Part shown: positions 1 to 8,873 of the stretch, piece after piece
How positions within the stretch are numbered: position 1 is the first letter of the stretch
Layout of the letters: the number at the start of each line of letters is the position of its first letter
From: Nocardia cyriacigeorgica
Lineage (GTDB): Bacteria; Actinomycetota; Actinomycetes; Mycobacteriales; Mycobacteriaceae
DNA length: 64,000 nucleotides
Reading direction: 5' to 3'
Assembly (NCBI RefSeq): GCF_010858045.1
Contig: NZ_JAAGVC010000013.1
Span: 58,727 to 122,726 of the forward strand
Position numbers and translations under genes: made by a program
Notes under the pieces: generated by a model
Database searches by the model: none
Told to the model about the DNA's origin: nothing
Seen by the model: only the letters and a program-made list of their open reading frames with translations

Positions 1-250
1 GGTTGGCGCCGTCGGCGGCCAGTCCGCCGCGCCGGATCGCCAGCGCGAGTCGATGCCCGGCGCGGAACAGTTCGGCACCGGTATCGGGATCGAGGTCCTC
101 GAGTTCGGTGGCATGGCGTTTCGGGACCACGAGGGTGTGGCCGCGAGCGATCGGGCGGATGTCGAGGAACGCGCACAGAGTGTCGTCCTCGTACACCTTG
201 GTCGCCGGAGCAACACCTGCCACGATGCGGCAGAAGACGCAGTCGTTCAC
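1..250 (-). CDS. HIT-family hydrolase (C-terminus outside window)
   Basis: Read on the minus strand from GTG at 250, the product starts V-N-D-C-V-F-C-R-I-V and continues with a region like FLDIRPIARGHTLVVPKRH, the N-terminal half of histidine-triad nucleotide hydrolases. The CxxC near the start is the zinc-site cysteine pair seen in many HIT proteins. The catalytic HxHxH would lie beyond base 1, so the gene is cut by the window edge. An in-frame GTG at 286 is a longer alternative, but family alignment favours 250. HIT proteins act on nucleoside phosphoramidates or dinucleotides; the exact substrate cannot be told. It is divergent from pntAA. Confidence 0.8.
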   Translation of the reverse strand, partial: MNDCVFCRIVAGVAPATKVYEDDTLCAFLDIRPIARGHTLVVPKRHATELEDLDPDTGAELFRAGHRLALAIRRGGLAADGAN

Positions 251-607
251 ACGGCGACCATACGGCGTATGAGTGGCCTGGGACACCCTGCGTCCACTGA
301 ATGGCGTGATGCCTGTCACTGCGGCAGCCCTCCGCAGCTACCCGACCTCACGACCTACCTCGAGGTGGGTAACCCACCCGGACGTACGGTCTTGTGCCGT
401 TTGCCCTGCTCAGTCACGATCTGAGTCCGAAAGGGCAACCTAACCCGGGGGTCCGCGTGTGACCGGACTCTCAGCTAAGCTCACCGCGGTCCGGGTACAG
501 TTGCCAGGATTTGGTGGAACTTACTCTTCGGTAACTTCGTTCGCCGCCGCTCGGTGGCGCTGAGTCGTTCGGTAGAGCTAAGCCAGCACGAGAAGGAAGT
601 CTGACAG
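251..607. promoter_or_regulatory. Divergent intergenic region HIT / pntAA
   Basis: No credible gene here. It holds a near-perfect 15-bp palindrome GGTGGGTaACCCACC (364-378) and a two-part stem-loop at 401-438 (TTGCCCT and CTCAG pairing with CTGAG and AGGGCAA). The pntAA ribosome site AGAAGGAAG lies at about 591-599. I could not settle the -10/-35 boxes; TAACTT at 532-537 is a candidate -10. Confidence 0.5.
364..378. repeat. 15-bp palindrome upstream of pntAA
   Basis: GGTGGGT-A-ACCCACC is an inverted repeat with a one-base centre, midway between the divergent HIT and pntAA genes. The form fits a dimeric repressor site, but no cognate regulator is nearby. That it is an operator is inference. 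Confidence 0.35.
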
Positions 608-1726
608 GTGGAGACAACGCAAAACGTGGGCGAGGAGTCCCCGCGCGGAGCGCGTGTCGGAGTCGTTCGCGAAACCGGCGCGGGCGAACGACGTGTCGCA
701 TTGGTACCCAAGATCATTCCTGCCCTGGTGAAACAGGGCGTGCAGGTGGTCGTGGAATCCGGTGCCGGACTCGGCGCGCTCATTCCCGACGAGGCCTACA
801 TCGACGCGGGCGCGACCATCGGTGATCCGTGGTCGGCCGAGGTCGTGGTCAAGGTCGCCCCGCCCAACGACGCCGAGGTGGCCAAGCTGACGGCCGGGCA
901 GACGCTGATCGGGTTCCTCGCTCCGCGCAACGCCGACAACCAGATCGCCGCCCTGAAATCGGCCGGCGTGCAGGCCTTCGCGGTCGAGGCGATCCCGCGC
1001 ATCTCGCGCGCGCAGGTGATGGACGCGCTGTCCTCGCAGGCCAACGTGGCCGGCTACAAGGCAGTGCTGCTCGCGGCCTCGGAATCGACCCGCTTCTTCC
1101 CGATGCTCACCACCGCCGCGGGCACCGTGAAGCCCGCGACCGTGCTGGTGCTCGGTGTGGGTGTGGCCGGTCTGCAGGCGCTGGCCACGGCCAAGCGCCT
1201 CGGTGGCCGCACCACCGGTTACGACGTGCGCCCCGAGGTCGCCGATCAGGTGCGCTCGGTCGGCTCGCAGTGGCTGGATCTCGGCATCGACGCCGCCGGT
1301 GAGGGCGGCTACGCCCGCGAGCTCACCGAGGAGGAGAAGGCCAAGCAGCAGCAGGCCCTCGAAGACGCCATCAAGGGCTTCGACGTCGTCATCACCACCG
1401 CGCTGGTGCCGGGGCGCCCGGCGCCGCGCCTGGTCACCGCCGCGGCCGTGGAGGGCATGAAGCCCGGCAGCGTCATCGTCGACCTGGCCGGTGAGACCGG
1501 TGGTAACTGCGAGCTGACCGAACCCGGCCAGACCGTGGTCAAGCACGGGGTCACCATCTGCTCGCCGCTGAACCTGCCCGCGACCATGCCCGAGCACGCC
1601 AGCGAGCTGTACTCGAAGAACATCGCGGCGCTGCTGGAACTGATGCTGGTCGACGGCAAGCTCGCCCCCGATTTCGACGATCAGGTGCTCGCCGATTCCT
1701 GCGTCACCCGCGAGGTGGAGAACTGA
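608..1726 (+). CDS. pntAA: NAD(P) transhydrogenase subunit alpha, NAD-binding part
   Basis: A 372-aa soluble domain I of proton-translocating transhydrogenase, which transfers hydride between NADH and NADP+ at the membrane. The N-terminal alanine-dehydrogenase/PNT fold (GVVRETGAGERRVALVPK, about residues 17-34) is followed by a Rossmann segment with VLVLGVGVAGLQALATAKRL (about 180-200). Later come YDVRPEVADQV and GNCELTEPGQTV, typical of PntAA. GTG at 608 follows AGAAGGAAG. The stop overlaps the pntAB start (TGATG). The alpha chain is split into two genes, as in mycobacteria, rather than fused as in E. coli. Confidence 0.95.
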   Translation: METTQNVGEESPRGARVGVVRETGAGERRVALVPKIIPALVKQGVQVVVESGAGLGALIPDEAYIDAGATIGDPWSAEVVVKVAPPNDAEVAKLTAGQTLIGFLAPRNADNQIAALKSAGVQAFAVEAIPRISRAQVMDALSSQANVAGYKAVLLAASESTRFFPMLTTAAGTVKPATVLVLGVGVAGLQALATAKRLGGRTTGYDVRPEVADQVRSVGSQWLDLGIDAAGEGGYARELTEEEKAKQQQALEDAIKGFDVVITTALVPGRPAPRLVTAAAVEGMKPGSVIVDLAGETGGNCELTEPGQTVVKHGVTICSPLNLPATMPEHASELYSKNIAALLELMLVDGKLAPDFDDQVLADSCVTREVEN

Positions 1727-2040
1727 TGTACACCGAACTGCTTGCCAATATCGCGATCCTGGTGCTGTCCGGCTTCGTCGGATTCGCGGTCATTTCCAAG
1801 GTCCCCAACACCCTGCATACCCCGCTGATGTCGGGCACCAACGCCATTCACGGCATCGTGGTGCTCGGCGCGCTGGTGACGCTCGGCAAGGTCGAGGACC
1901 CGTCGGTGCTGATGCAGGTGATCCTGTTCGTCGCCGTGGTGTTCGGAACCCTGAACGTCATCGGTGGTTTCGTGGTCACCGACCGCATGCTCGGCATGTT
2001 CAAGGGCAAGAAGCCGGCCGCGCAGAAGGCGAGCGAGTAA
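1726..2040 (+). CDS. pntAB: NAD(P) transhydrogenase subunit alpha, membrane part
   Basis: A 104-aa protein with about three hydrophobic segments and the family motif NTLHTPLMSGTNAIHGIVVLG near residues 30-50. This is the membrane half of the split alpha subunit and forms part of the proton path together with PntB. The ATG shares one base with the pntAA stop, so translation is probably coupled. pntB starts four bases after its stop. The basic C-terminal tail (FKGKKPAAQKASE) should lie on the cytoplasmic side. Confidence 0.95.
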   Translation: MYTELLANIAILVLSGFVGFAVISKVPNTLHTPLMSGTNAIHGIVVLGALVTLGKVEDPSVLMQVILFVAVVFGTLNVIGGFVVTDRMLGMFKGKKPAAQKASE

Positions 2041-2044
2041 ACCG

Positions 2045-3466
2045 ATGGACAACCTGGTCAACATTCTCTACATCGTCGCGTTCGCGCTGTTCATCTACGG
2101 TCTGATGGGCCTGACCGGCCCGAAGACGGCGGTGCGCGGTAACTGGATCGCCGCGGCCGGTATGGCCATCGCGGTGATCGCGACGCTGATCGCGGTGCGT
2201 GACACCGGCAACTGGATCCTGATCATCGCCGGCCTCGTGGTCGGTGTGGTGCTCGGCGTTCCGCCGGCCAAGTTCACCAAGATGACCGAGATGCCGCAGC
2301 TGGTGGCGGCGTTCAACGGTGTCGGCGGTGGCACGGTCGCGCTGATCGCGTGGGCGGAGTTCCTCGACACCACCGGGTTCTCGAACTTCAAGCACGGCGA
2401 GGAACCGACCGTGCACATCGTGATCGGTTCGCTGTTCGCGGCCGTCATCGGTTCGATCTCGTTCTGGGGTTCGCTGATCGCGTTCGGCAAGCTGCAGGAG
2501 ATCCTGCCCGGCCGCCCGATCGGTCTCGGCAAGCTGCAGCAGCCGCTGAACCTGCTGTTGCTGGTCGGCGCGATCGCGGCAGCGGTCTACATCGGTGTGC
2601 AGGCCGCCGACGGTGGCGCCTCGCAGCTGTGGATGATCGCGGTGCTGGTGCTGGCGGGCATCCTCGGCCTGATGGTCGTGCTGCCCATCGGTGGCGCCGA
2701 TATGCCCGTGGTGATCTCGCTGCTGAACGCCCTCACCGGTCTGTCCGCCGCGGCGGCAGGTCTGGCGCTGAACAACACCGCCATGATCGTGGCAGGCATG
2801 ATCGTCGGTGCGTCCGGCACCATCCTCACCAACCTCATGGCCAAGGCGATGAACCGGTCCATCCCGGCCATCGTGGCCGGTGGGTTCGGCGGTGGCGGCG
2901 GCGCCGCGGCCGGCGCCGGCGGCGGTGAGGCCAAGCAGGCCAAGGCCACCTCGGCCGCCGACGCCGCGATCCAGATGGCCTACGCCAACCAGGTCATCGT
3001 GGTGCCCGGCTACGGTATGGCCGTCGCGCAGGCCCAGCACGCGGTCAAGGAGATGGCCGCGCTGCTCGAGGCCAAGGGCGTCGAGGTCAAGTACGCCATC
3101 CATCCGGTCGCCGGTCGTATGCCCGGCCACATGAACGTGCTGCTGGCCGAGGCCGAGGTGTCCTACGACGCCATGAAGGAAATGGACGACATCAACGGTG
3201 AGTTCAACCGCACCGATGTCGCCCTGGTGATCGGCGCCAACGACGTCACCAACCCGGCTGCCCGCGAGGACTCCTCCAGCCCGATCTACGGCATGCCGGT
3301 GCTCAACGTCGACCAGGCCAAGTCGGTCATCGTGCTCAAGCGCTCGATGAACTCCGGCTTCGCCGGCATCGACAACCCGCTGTTCTACGCCGACCACACC
3401 TCGATGCTGTTCGGCGACGCCAAGAAGTCCGTCGGTGAGGTCACCGAGGAACTGAAGGCGCTGTAA
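2045..3466 (+). CDS. pntB: NAD(P) transhydrogenase subunit beta
   Basis: A 473-aa integral membrane subunit. The N-terminal two thirds hold many hydrophobic helices. A Gly/Ala-rich linker (about residues 275-300) leads to a C-terminal NADP-binding domain III with VIVVPGYGMAVAQAQHAV and DVALVIGANDVTNPAAR, both signatures of PntB. ATG at 2045 (MDNLVNILY) is chosen over an upstream in-frame start that would run into pntAB. It completes the three-gene pnt operon and is followed by a terminator hairpin. Confidence 0.95.
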   Translation: MDNLVNILYIVAFALFIYGLMGLTGPKTAVRGNWIAAAGMAIAVIATLIAVRDTGNWILIIAGLVVGVVLGVPPAKFTKMTEMPQLVAAFNGVGGGTVALIAWAEFLDTTGFSNFKHGEEPTVHIVIGSLFAAVIGSISFWGSLIAFGKLQEILPGRPIGLGKLQQPLNLLLLVGAIAAAVYIGVQAADGGASQLWMIAVLVLAGILGLMVVLPIGGADMPVVISLLNALTGLSAAAAGLALNNTAMIVAGMIVGASGTILTNLMAKAMNRSIPAIVAGGFGGGGGAAAGAGGGEAKQAKATSAADAAIQMAYANQVIVVPGYGMAVAQAQHAVKEMAALLEAKGVEVKYAIHPVAGRMPGHMNVLLAEAEVSYDAMKEMDDINGEFNRTDVALVIGANDVTNPAAREDSSSPIYGMPVLNVDQAKSVIVLKRSMNSGFAGIDNPLFYADHTSMLFGDAKKSVGEVTEELKAL

Positions 3467-3487
3467 TCCAGGCGGTTTCGCGCGAAC

Positions 3488-3520
3488 ACGGCCCGTCGTC
3501 CGGCATGGACGGCGGGCCGT
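3488..3520 (+). terminator. Terminator-like hairpin after pntB
   Basis: Inverted repeat of about 14 bp (arms CGGCCCGTCGTCC and GGACGGCGGGCCG, one mismatch, 5-base loop) starting 21 bases after the pntB stop. It lacks a clear U-run, as is common in actinobacteria. Confidence 0.6.
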
Positions 3521-3573
3521 CGCGTTGCCGGTGTACCGATAATCGCTGGACGTTCCCCGTTCCGGCGCGAAGC

Positions 3574-4728
3574 ATGGTGGCGATGTTCGAACACAGTGAA
3601 GCTCTGCGGCTGGTCGGAACACCGGAGGCGTCCGCGGATGCCACCGGCGGGCTCGACTGGTCGGTCCGGCTCGATTCCTACTATTCCGCGCGCGATGTGC
3701 TCGACGTGCTCGCCTTGACGCCGTTCGCGCGCGGCGCGCTGCCCTGCTACCGGAAGGTGCATCTGGAGCGAGTGCGTCCGCAGGCTCTGCTGCGTCCGGC
3801 CGGGTCGACGGTGTCGCGGATGGTCAACGAGGGCGGCAGCGTCTCGGTGCTGGTGCACGGCGACGGCTGGACCTTGCGTTCGGATCGCTGGGAGGACCGC
3901 AGCGGCGTCGTCGAAGTGGTCGCGGTCGACGATGAGCTCGCCGAGCGCATCATGACCGAGGCGACCCACGAGGCAGTGGACGAAACCATCGCCGACGACG
4001 TGGTCAAGATGGGTTTCTGGCATCTGGACGAACACCAGGGCCCGCGTCGCCGGGTGCTCGACATCTCGACCCCGGCCTGGGCCGATATCCGCGGCAACTA
4101 CTCGGCGCCGGTCGCGGCCACGCTGGATCGGTTGATGGCCTTGGCGGCGGCCGATATTCGCGGACGGCTGTTACTGCTGCACGGCGCGCCCGGCACCGGC
4201 AAGACCACCGCGCTGCGGGCCCTCGCGCGGGCTTGGGGACCGTGGTGTCAGGCCGATTGTGTGCTCGATCCCGAGGTCTTGTTCTCCCAGCCGGGTTATC
4301 TGATGTCGGCGGCGATGGGCGCCGACGGCGGCGAACAGGGGGCAGGGCGCTGGCGGCTGCTGGTGCTGGAGGACTGCGACGAGCTGATCCGTGCCGAGGC
4401 CAAAGAGTCCGCGGGCCAGGGCCTTTCCCGGCTGTTGAATCTGACCGACGGCATGCTCGGCCAGGGGCGGGATGTGCTGATCGCGATCACCACCAACGAG
4501 GATCTGTCCCGCCTGCATCCAGCGGTCACCCGGCCGGGACGGTGCCTGGCCCAGCTCGAAGTGGGACAGCTCAGCTATGCCGAATCGCGGGCCTGGCTCG
4601 GCGAACACGCTGAGCGAGTGGAGGTTCCGGCCAGGGGCGCGACGCTCGCGGAGCTGATCGCGCTGCGGGACGGTGCGGAGCAGATCGTGACGGCCGCGCC
4701 GTCGGCCGAATCGGGAATGTACCTGTAG
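3574..4728 (+). CDS. AAA+ ATPase with N-terminal DUF5925 domain
   Basis: About 384 aa. The N-terminal ~170 residues match the DUF5925 type found ahead of AAA domains in actinobacteria. The ATPase follows: Walker A HGAPGTGKTT near residues 205-214, Walker B LLVLEDCDEL near 265-275, a sensor-1-like ITTNED near 305, and an arginine-bearing HPAVTRPGRC. The form is that of a classical AAA/FtsH-like ATPase without a protease domain. ATG 3574 (MVAMFEHSE) or 3583 are the likely starts; neither has a strong ribosome site. It stands alone after the pnt terminator. No function is established; a remodelling or disassembly ATPase is only an inference from the fold. Confidence 0.8.
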   Translation: MVAMFEHSEALRLVGTPEASADATGGLDWSVRLDSYYSARDVLDVLALTPFARGALPCYRKVHLERVRPQALLRPAGSTVSRMVNEGGSVSVLVHGDGWTLRSDRWEDRSGVVEVVAVDDELAERIMTEATHEAVDETIADDVVKMGFWHLDEHQGPRRRVLDISTPAWADIRGNYSAPVAATLDRLMALAAADIRGRLLLLHGAPGTGKTTALRALARAWGPWCQADCVLDPEVLFSQPGYLMSAAMGADGGEQGAGRWRLLVLEDCDELIRAEAKESAGQGLSRLLNLTDGMLGQGRDVLIAITTNEDLSRLHPAVTRPGRCLAQLEVGQLSYAESRAWLGEHAERVEVPARGATLAELIALRDGAEQIVTAAPSAESGMYL

Positions 4729-4928
4729 GCCGACCGTTGCCGTCACGGGATCGCGAGAGCCGCCGGTGCCGCTGACCGGGCGGGAGCCGAAACCCGGCCG
4801 GAGCGTGGTGGTTACGGTTCGTCCCTGATCGGCGCGGTGTGGCGGGAGCCGTGCGGCGCACCGGTGCGCTGGCGTGTCGGGGCGCGCGGCACCGCGACCG
4901 CGCCGGTGGCGCTGTTACCGTCGTCGGC

Positions 4929-5378
4929 ATGCCGAGTGTCGGAGCGAAGCTGTTACGGACGCGGTGGTTCGTGCGTGCGCCCATCGGGGTGTTCCGGGCG
5001 CGCCTCGGATTCCTGTTCGGTGGTCGGCTGCTGCTGCTGGAACATATCGGCCGCACGTCAGGACAGGTGCGCTACGTGGTGCTGGAGACGGTCGACCGGC
5101 CCGACGCCGACACCGTCGTCATCGCCTCCGGCTTCGGTAAGACCTCGCAGTGGTACCGCAATCTGCTGGCCGAACCGCACTGCCGGGTCAGCGTCGGATG
5201 GCGGCACCGTGTGTCCGCCGTGGCCCGCATGCTCGACATCGAAGAAACCGCCGCCGTGCTGGCCGGGTATCGGGTGCGGCATCCGAAGGCGTATCAGGAA
5301 CTCAGCGGTGTCATCGAGGAGGCGACCGGGCAGGGCATCGACACGGTGCCGATGGTCGAGCTGTCGATGCGGGGCTGA
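4929..5378 (+). CDS. Deazaflavin-dependent nitroreductase-family protein
   Basis: 149 aa, the usual length for the Ddn/F420H2-dependent reductase family (split-barrel, FMN-binding-like). Family hallmarks are HIGRTSGQVRYVVLE near residues 38-52 and ASGFGKTSQWYRNLLAEPHCRV near 64-85. Such proteins use F420H2 to reduce quinones or nitro compounds. ATG 4929 starts the conserved protein; longer in-frame starts give an Arg-rich extension unlike the family. Free-standing gene; substrate unknown. Confidence 0.85.
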   Translation: MPSVGAKLLRTRWFVRAPIGVFRARLGFLFGGRLLLLEHIGRTSGQVRYVVLETVDRPDADTVVIASGFGKTSQWYRNLLAEPHCRVSVGWRHRVSAVARMLDIEETAAVLAGYRVRHPKAYQELSGVIEEATGQGIDTVPMVELSMRG

Positions 5379-5539
5379 TCGGGAATGCGGTGTGGGGCCG
5401 GTCGGTGGCCGGTTGCGTGGGCCGATTCGACCGGCATGGCGTGCGGCGGGCGAGCCGGATCGGGCGTGGGTGAGCACGTTGTCGGCGGACAGGTGTGGGT
5501 CGACCGGGGTGGTGCAACGCGGATCGCCGACGTGCGTGA

Positions 5540-6760
5540 TCACTCCGTGCAGGGCGGTGTCGATGCGGCCGGGGTTGTCTTCGCGGCAGGTGCGACGACG
5601 CCCGCGCACACGCAGCACAGGACGACTATCACCAATGGCACCACGAACGTGGCGGTGAGCGGGATCAGCGCCGTCAGCCAGCCGATCACCGCGGGGCCCG
5701 CGAGCAGGCCCACGTAACCGATGCTGAACACACGCGACATATCCGTCGCGGCATTGCCGGAACCGAGATTGCCCGCGGCGGTGAAGATCTGCGGGATGCC
5801 ACCCGCCAACCCCAGTCCACACAGCGCCCAGCCGAACAGGGTGAGCGGCACCCACGGCGACACCAGGATGAGCACGAGACCGAGTGCCGCGAGCAGCGAA
5901 CCGTAGCGCACCACCGCGACGCGGCCGAACGCGCCGCTGACCCGGTCGGCGGTGAAACGGCCGAGCGTCATGGTGACCGAGAACGCGCCGAAAGCCAATG
6001 CGGCCGTTGACTCGTCGGTCTCGAGATGCTCACGCATCTGCAATGTGCTCCAGTCGTTGGCGACGCCCTCGGTGAGCAGCAGGCCGAACGCCAGCGCGGC
6101 CAGCGCCCACACCTTGCGGGAACCGCCGCGGCCTTCGGCCTCGCCGGCCTCGTGCTGCGGTGGGGCATGCGGCAGCAGCCGGGGCAGGCAGGCCACCAGG
6201 ATGAGCACCCCGGCAGCCGCGGCCAGCGACATCGTCAGCCACGGTGTCCAGCCCAACCTCAGAGTGAGCGCGCCGGCCAGCGCGCCGAGCAGACCGCCGC
6301 CGGAGAACAGCGCGTGGAACGCCGACATGATCGGGCGCCGATACTCCCGCTCCACATGCACCGCTTGGGTATTCATCGAAACGTCGAGGGCGCCGTTGCC
6401 GAATCCGAAGGCCGCCAGCGCGATCGCCAGCGTCACCGGTCCGGTCGCCAGCCCCGGCCCGATCACACAGACCGATGCCGTCGCCCCGGCGACGCCGACC
6501 AGCGCCCGGCTGCCGAACCGGTCCGCGAGCGGGCCGGCCAGCCGCATTCCCACGATGCCTGCGCCGGCCATCAACAGGATGAACATGCCGAGCGTGGAGT
6601 GCGCGATCCCGGTGCGTTCGGTGATCGCCGGAATGTGCACCACCCACATGGCGAGCAGGAATCCGTTGAGCCCGAAGACGGTGAAGACCGCCGCGCGGGC
6701 GGTCCGCACCATCGGATCGATCGTCGATGCGGCCACCGCGTCGACGGTACCGCCGCTCAC
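5540..6760 (-). CDS. MFS transporter (YbjJ-like)
   Basis: 406 aa with about 12 hydrophobic helices. The MFS loop motif appears as GPLADRFGSRALVG (about residues 70-83) after the second helix. The opening region VFGLNGFLLAMWVVHIPAITERTGI resembles YbjJ-type transporters. The GTG start overlaps the stop of the upstream unknown gene by four bases (GTGA), so the two are translationally coupled. ATG 6712 would drop 16 residues and lose the coupling. Substrate and direction are not evident; drug or metabolite efflux is typical of the family. Confidence 0.85.
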   Translation of the reverse strand: MSGGTVDAVAASTIDPMVRTARAAVFTVFGLNGFLLAMWVVHIPAITERTGIAHSTLGMFILLMAGAGIVGMRLAGPLADRFGSRALVGVAGATASVCVIGPGLATGPVTLAIALAAFGFGNGALDVSMNTQAVHVEREYRRPIMSAFHALFSGGGLLGALAGALTLRLGWTPWLTMSLAAAAGVLILVACLPRLLPHAPPQHEAGEAEGRGGSRKVWALAALAFGLLLTEGVANDWSTLQMREHLETDESTAALAFGAFSVTMTLGRFTADRVSGAFGRVAVVRYGSLLAALGLVLILVSPWVPLTLFGWALCGLGLAGGIPQIFTAAGNLGSGNAATDMSRVFSIGYVGLLAGPAVIGWLTALIPLTATFVVPLVIVVLCCVCAGVVAPAAKTTPAASTPPCTE

Positions 6761-7341
6761 CGGCTCGGACGAGCCGGATCCGCACCGGCTCCGTCGACCG
6801 GCCGCTCGGCGATGCGCATCGCCCAAGCCCGGAACTCGGCGAGATCGCCCAGTTCGGCGCGTATCTGCCGCGGTACGAAACGAGTGGTCGCCGCCTCGAG
6901 CAGGTCGCAGAGCCCGAGATGCACCCATTCCCAGACCTTGACGTTGTACGCGTGCACGACCGGCCCGACGCGGGCCCGGATGCTCGCCACCTCGGCGGCG
7001 GGGATCCCCGCGCGTGCCAACCGGGCGATGGTGGCGCGCTGATCCGCCTCGGAGAACTCGGTGTCCAGATACGGCTCGAGCAGATCGGCCCACACATCGA
7101 CGCGATGCCCGATCGGAATGGCGTTCCTCGCGCAGAACTCGGCGAGCTCGTCGCGTTGGTTCGCCGACACGAACAGCGTGAGCCCCGAACACGTGCGGAT
7201 CTCGGGCGGAAACGCCGCCGGGTCGGCATCGCGGATCGCGCCGGCGGGCACCTCACGCCCATCGGGTAGATCGGCGGCCGAAAGGTGTTCGCTGCCGAAG
7301 CACACCCGGTCGCCGGTGAACACGACCTCGATCCCCATCAT
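6757..7341 (-). CDS. Uncharacterised 194-aa protein coupled to MFS gene
   Basis: I do not recognise the family. The protein is soluble and acidic, opens MMGIEVVFTGDRVCFGSEHL, and has a central GLTLFVSANQRDELAEFCARN and a C-terminal helical part with two Trp (VKVWEWVHLGLCDLLEAAT). There is no signal peptide, membrane segment or obvious catalytic motif. The start ATG 7341 has a strong ribosome site GAAGGGGG five bases upstream. Its stop overlaps the MFS start, so the pair forms a two-gene operon and this protein may assist or regulate the transporter; that role is inference. Confidence 0.75.
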   Translation of the reverse strand: MMGIEVVFTGDRVCFGSEHLSAADLPDGREVPAGAIRDADPAAFPPEIRTCSGLTLFVSANQRDELAEFCARNAIPIGHRVDVWADLLEPYLDTEFSEADQRATIARLARAGIPAAEVASIRARVGPVVHAYNVKVWEWVHLGLCDLLEAATTRFVPRQIRAELGDLAEFRAWAMRIAERPVDGAGADPARPSR

Positions 7342-7470
7342 GAGCGCCCCCTTCTCGATACGTTCCATACTCGCATCCGTCACCGACAGGTTTCGGCAAT
7401 GGCGATCGGCGGGCCGATGGTCCGATTTCCTGGGATTCGCCGCAGGCCTGCCGCGTCGTACAGTGATGGC

Positions 7471-8427
7471 ATGGACGCGCTGGCCGGCTTGCTCGAAGGT
7501 CCACGCGCACGCGGTGCCTTCCTGATGCGGTCGGTGCTGCAACCGCCGTGGTCGCTGCGTATCGAGGACGAGGCGCCGCTGACGGTGCTCGCGATGATCC
7601 GCGGCAGTGCGTGGATCACGACCGATGACGACTCCGGCGGTCGGCGCGCGAGCGCGGGCGACGTCGTGGTGTTCAGCGGCGGGCGGCCCTACACCGTCGC
7701 CGACGACCCGTCCACCGAACCGCAGATCATCATCAGACCCGGCCAGGTGACGATGACCCCCGCGGGCGACATCCTCTGTGAGACCTTGAGCCTGGGCGTG
7801 CGCGAATGGGGCACCGACCCGAACGGCGAGACCATGATGGTCACCGGCACCTATGAGTCGGCCGGCGCGGTGAGCCAGGGTCTGCTGCGCGCCCTGCCGC
7901 CCGTCATCGTGCTGCCACGCGGCGAATGCGATACCCGGCTGCTGGAACTGCTCGTCGACGAGATGTCCAAGGATCAGCCCGCGCAGGGCGCCGTGCTGGA
8001 CCGCCTGCTCGACCTGCTGCTGATCGCGGCGCTGCGGGCCTGGTTCGCCCGTAACGACGCCCCCGCCTGGTATCACGCCTACGACGATCCGCTGGTCGGC
8101 AAGGCGCTGCGGCTGTTGCAGCACAATCCGGCGCACGGCTGGACGGTGGCGAGCCTGGCCGCCGCGGTCGGGGTGTCCAGGGCCGCGCTGGCGCGCCGGT
8201 TCACCGAATTGGTGGGGGAGCCGCCGATGGCGTTCCTCACCGAATGGCGGCTGGCGCTGGCCGCCGACCTGCTCCAGGACTCCGACGCCACCATCGAGTC
8301 CATCGCGCGGCAGGTGGGTTACGGCAGCGCGTTCGCGCTCAGCTCGGCGTTCAAGCGCCAGTTCGGTGTGAGCCCGCGCGACCACCGCAGGGGCGCGGCA
8401 CCGGCGCCGGTATCGTCGGCCGGGTGA
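7471..8427 (+). CDS. AraC-family regulator, cupin type
   Basis: 318 aa. The N-terminal half is a cupin-type ligand domain (EDEAPLTVLAMIRGSAWI, then SAGDVVVFSGGRPY). The C-terminal ~100 residues carry two helix-turn-helix motifs: WTVASLAAAVGVSRAALARR and TIESIARQVGYGSAFALSS, ending in the AraC signature FKRQFGVSPRDHR. It is divergent from the unknown-MFS pair, 130 bp away, and overlaps the thioesterase start by four bases. It may therefore control either side; the ligand is unknown. ATG 7471 is chosen because upstream sequence is unlike the family. Confidence 0.9.
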   Translation: MDALAGLLEGPRARGAFLMRSVLQPPWSLRIEDEAPLTVLAMIRGSAWITTDDDSGGRRASAGDVVVFSGGRPYTVADDPSTEPQIIIRPGQVTMTPAGDILCETLSLGVREWGTDPNGETMMVTGTYESAGAVSQGLLRALPPVIVLPRGECDTRLLELLVDEMSKDQPAQGAVLDRLLDLLLIAALRAWFARNDAPAWYHAYDDPLVGKALRLLQHNPAHGWTVASLAAAVGVSRAALARRFTELVGEPPMAFLTEWRLALAADLLQDSDATIESIARQVGYGSAFALSSAFKRQFGVSPRDHRRGAAPAPVSSAG

Positions 8428-8849
8428 CGCAGCAGCAGTATCCGGTGCTCTGGCCGGTGCCCACCCGGTGGGCCGACAACGACCACTACGGGCACGTCAA
8501 CAACGTGACCTACTACTCGTACTTCGACACCGCGGTCAACGCCTGGCTGATGCACGCCACCGGCACCGATATCCGCGAGCTGCCCGCGCTCGGTGTGGTG
8601 GCGCAGACCTCGTGCCAGTACCTCGGCTCGATCAGCTTCCCGGACCAGCTCCAGGTCGGCCTGCGGATCTCGCGGCTCGGCAACTCCAGCATCACCTACG
8701 ATCTGGCGATCTTCCGCGAGGCCGACGGTGCGCTGGAGTTGGCCGCCACCGGCACCTTCGTGCACGTCTACGTGGACTCCGAGACCCGCAAGCCGGTGGA
8801 GATCCCCGAGGTCATCCGCACCGCCGCGGCCCAGCTCGTCACGGACTGA
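8424..8849 (+). CDS. Acyl-CoA thioesterase (hotdog fold, 4HBT)
   Basis: 141 aa. The motif WADNDHYGHVNNVTYYSYFDTA near residues 14-35 is the 4-hydroxybenzoyl-CoA thioesterase signature, with the Asp that activates water. Length and the terminal FVHVYVDSETRKPVEIPEV also fit. It would hydrolyse short- or medium-chain acyl-CoA in the cytoplasm; the substrate is undetermined. The GTG overlaps the AraC gene stop (GTGA), so the two are coupled. Confidence 0.9.
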   Translation: MTQQQYPVLWPVPTRWADNDHYGHVNNVTYYSYFDTAVNAWLMHATGTDIRELPALGVVAQTSCQYLGSISFPDQLQVGLRISRLGNSSITYDLAIFREADGALELAATGTFVHVYVDSETRKPVEIPEVIRTAAAQLVTD

Positions 8850-8873
8850 GCCCCGGACGACGCGCCCGCCGGA

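Noticed and set aside
2000..3622. 540-codon antisense frame over pntB
   Set aside because: Typical high-GC shadow frame (His/Asp/Arg-rich), opposite a clearly coding pntB.
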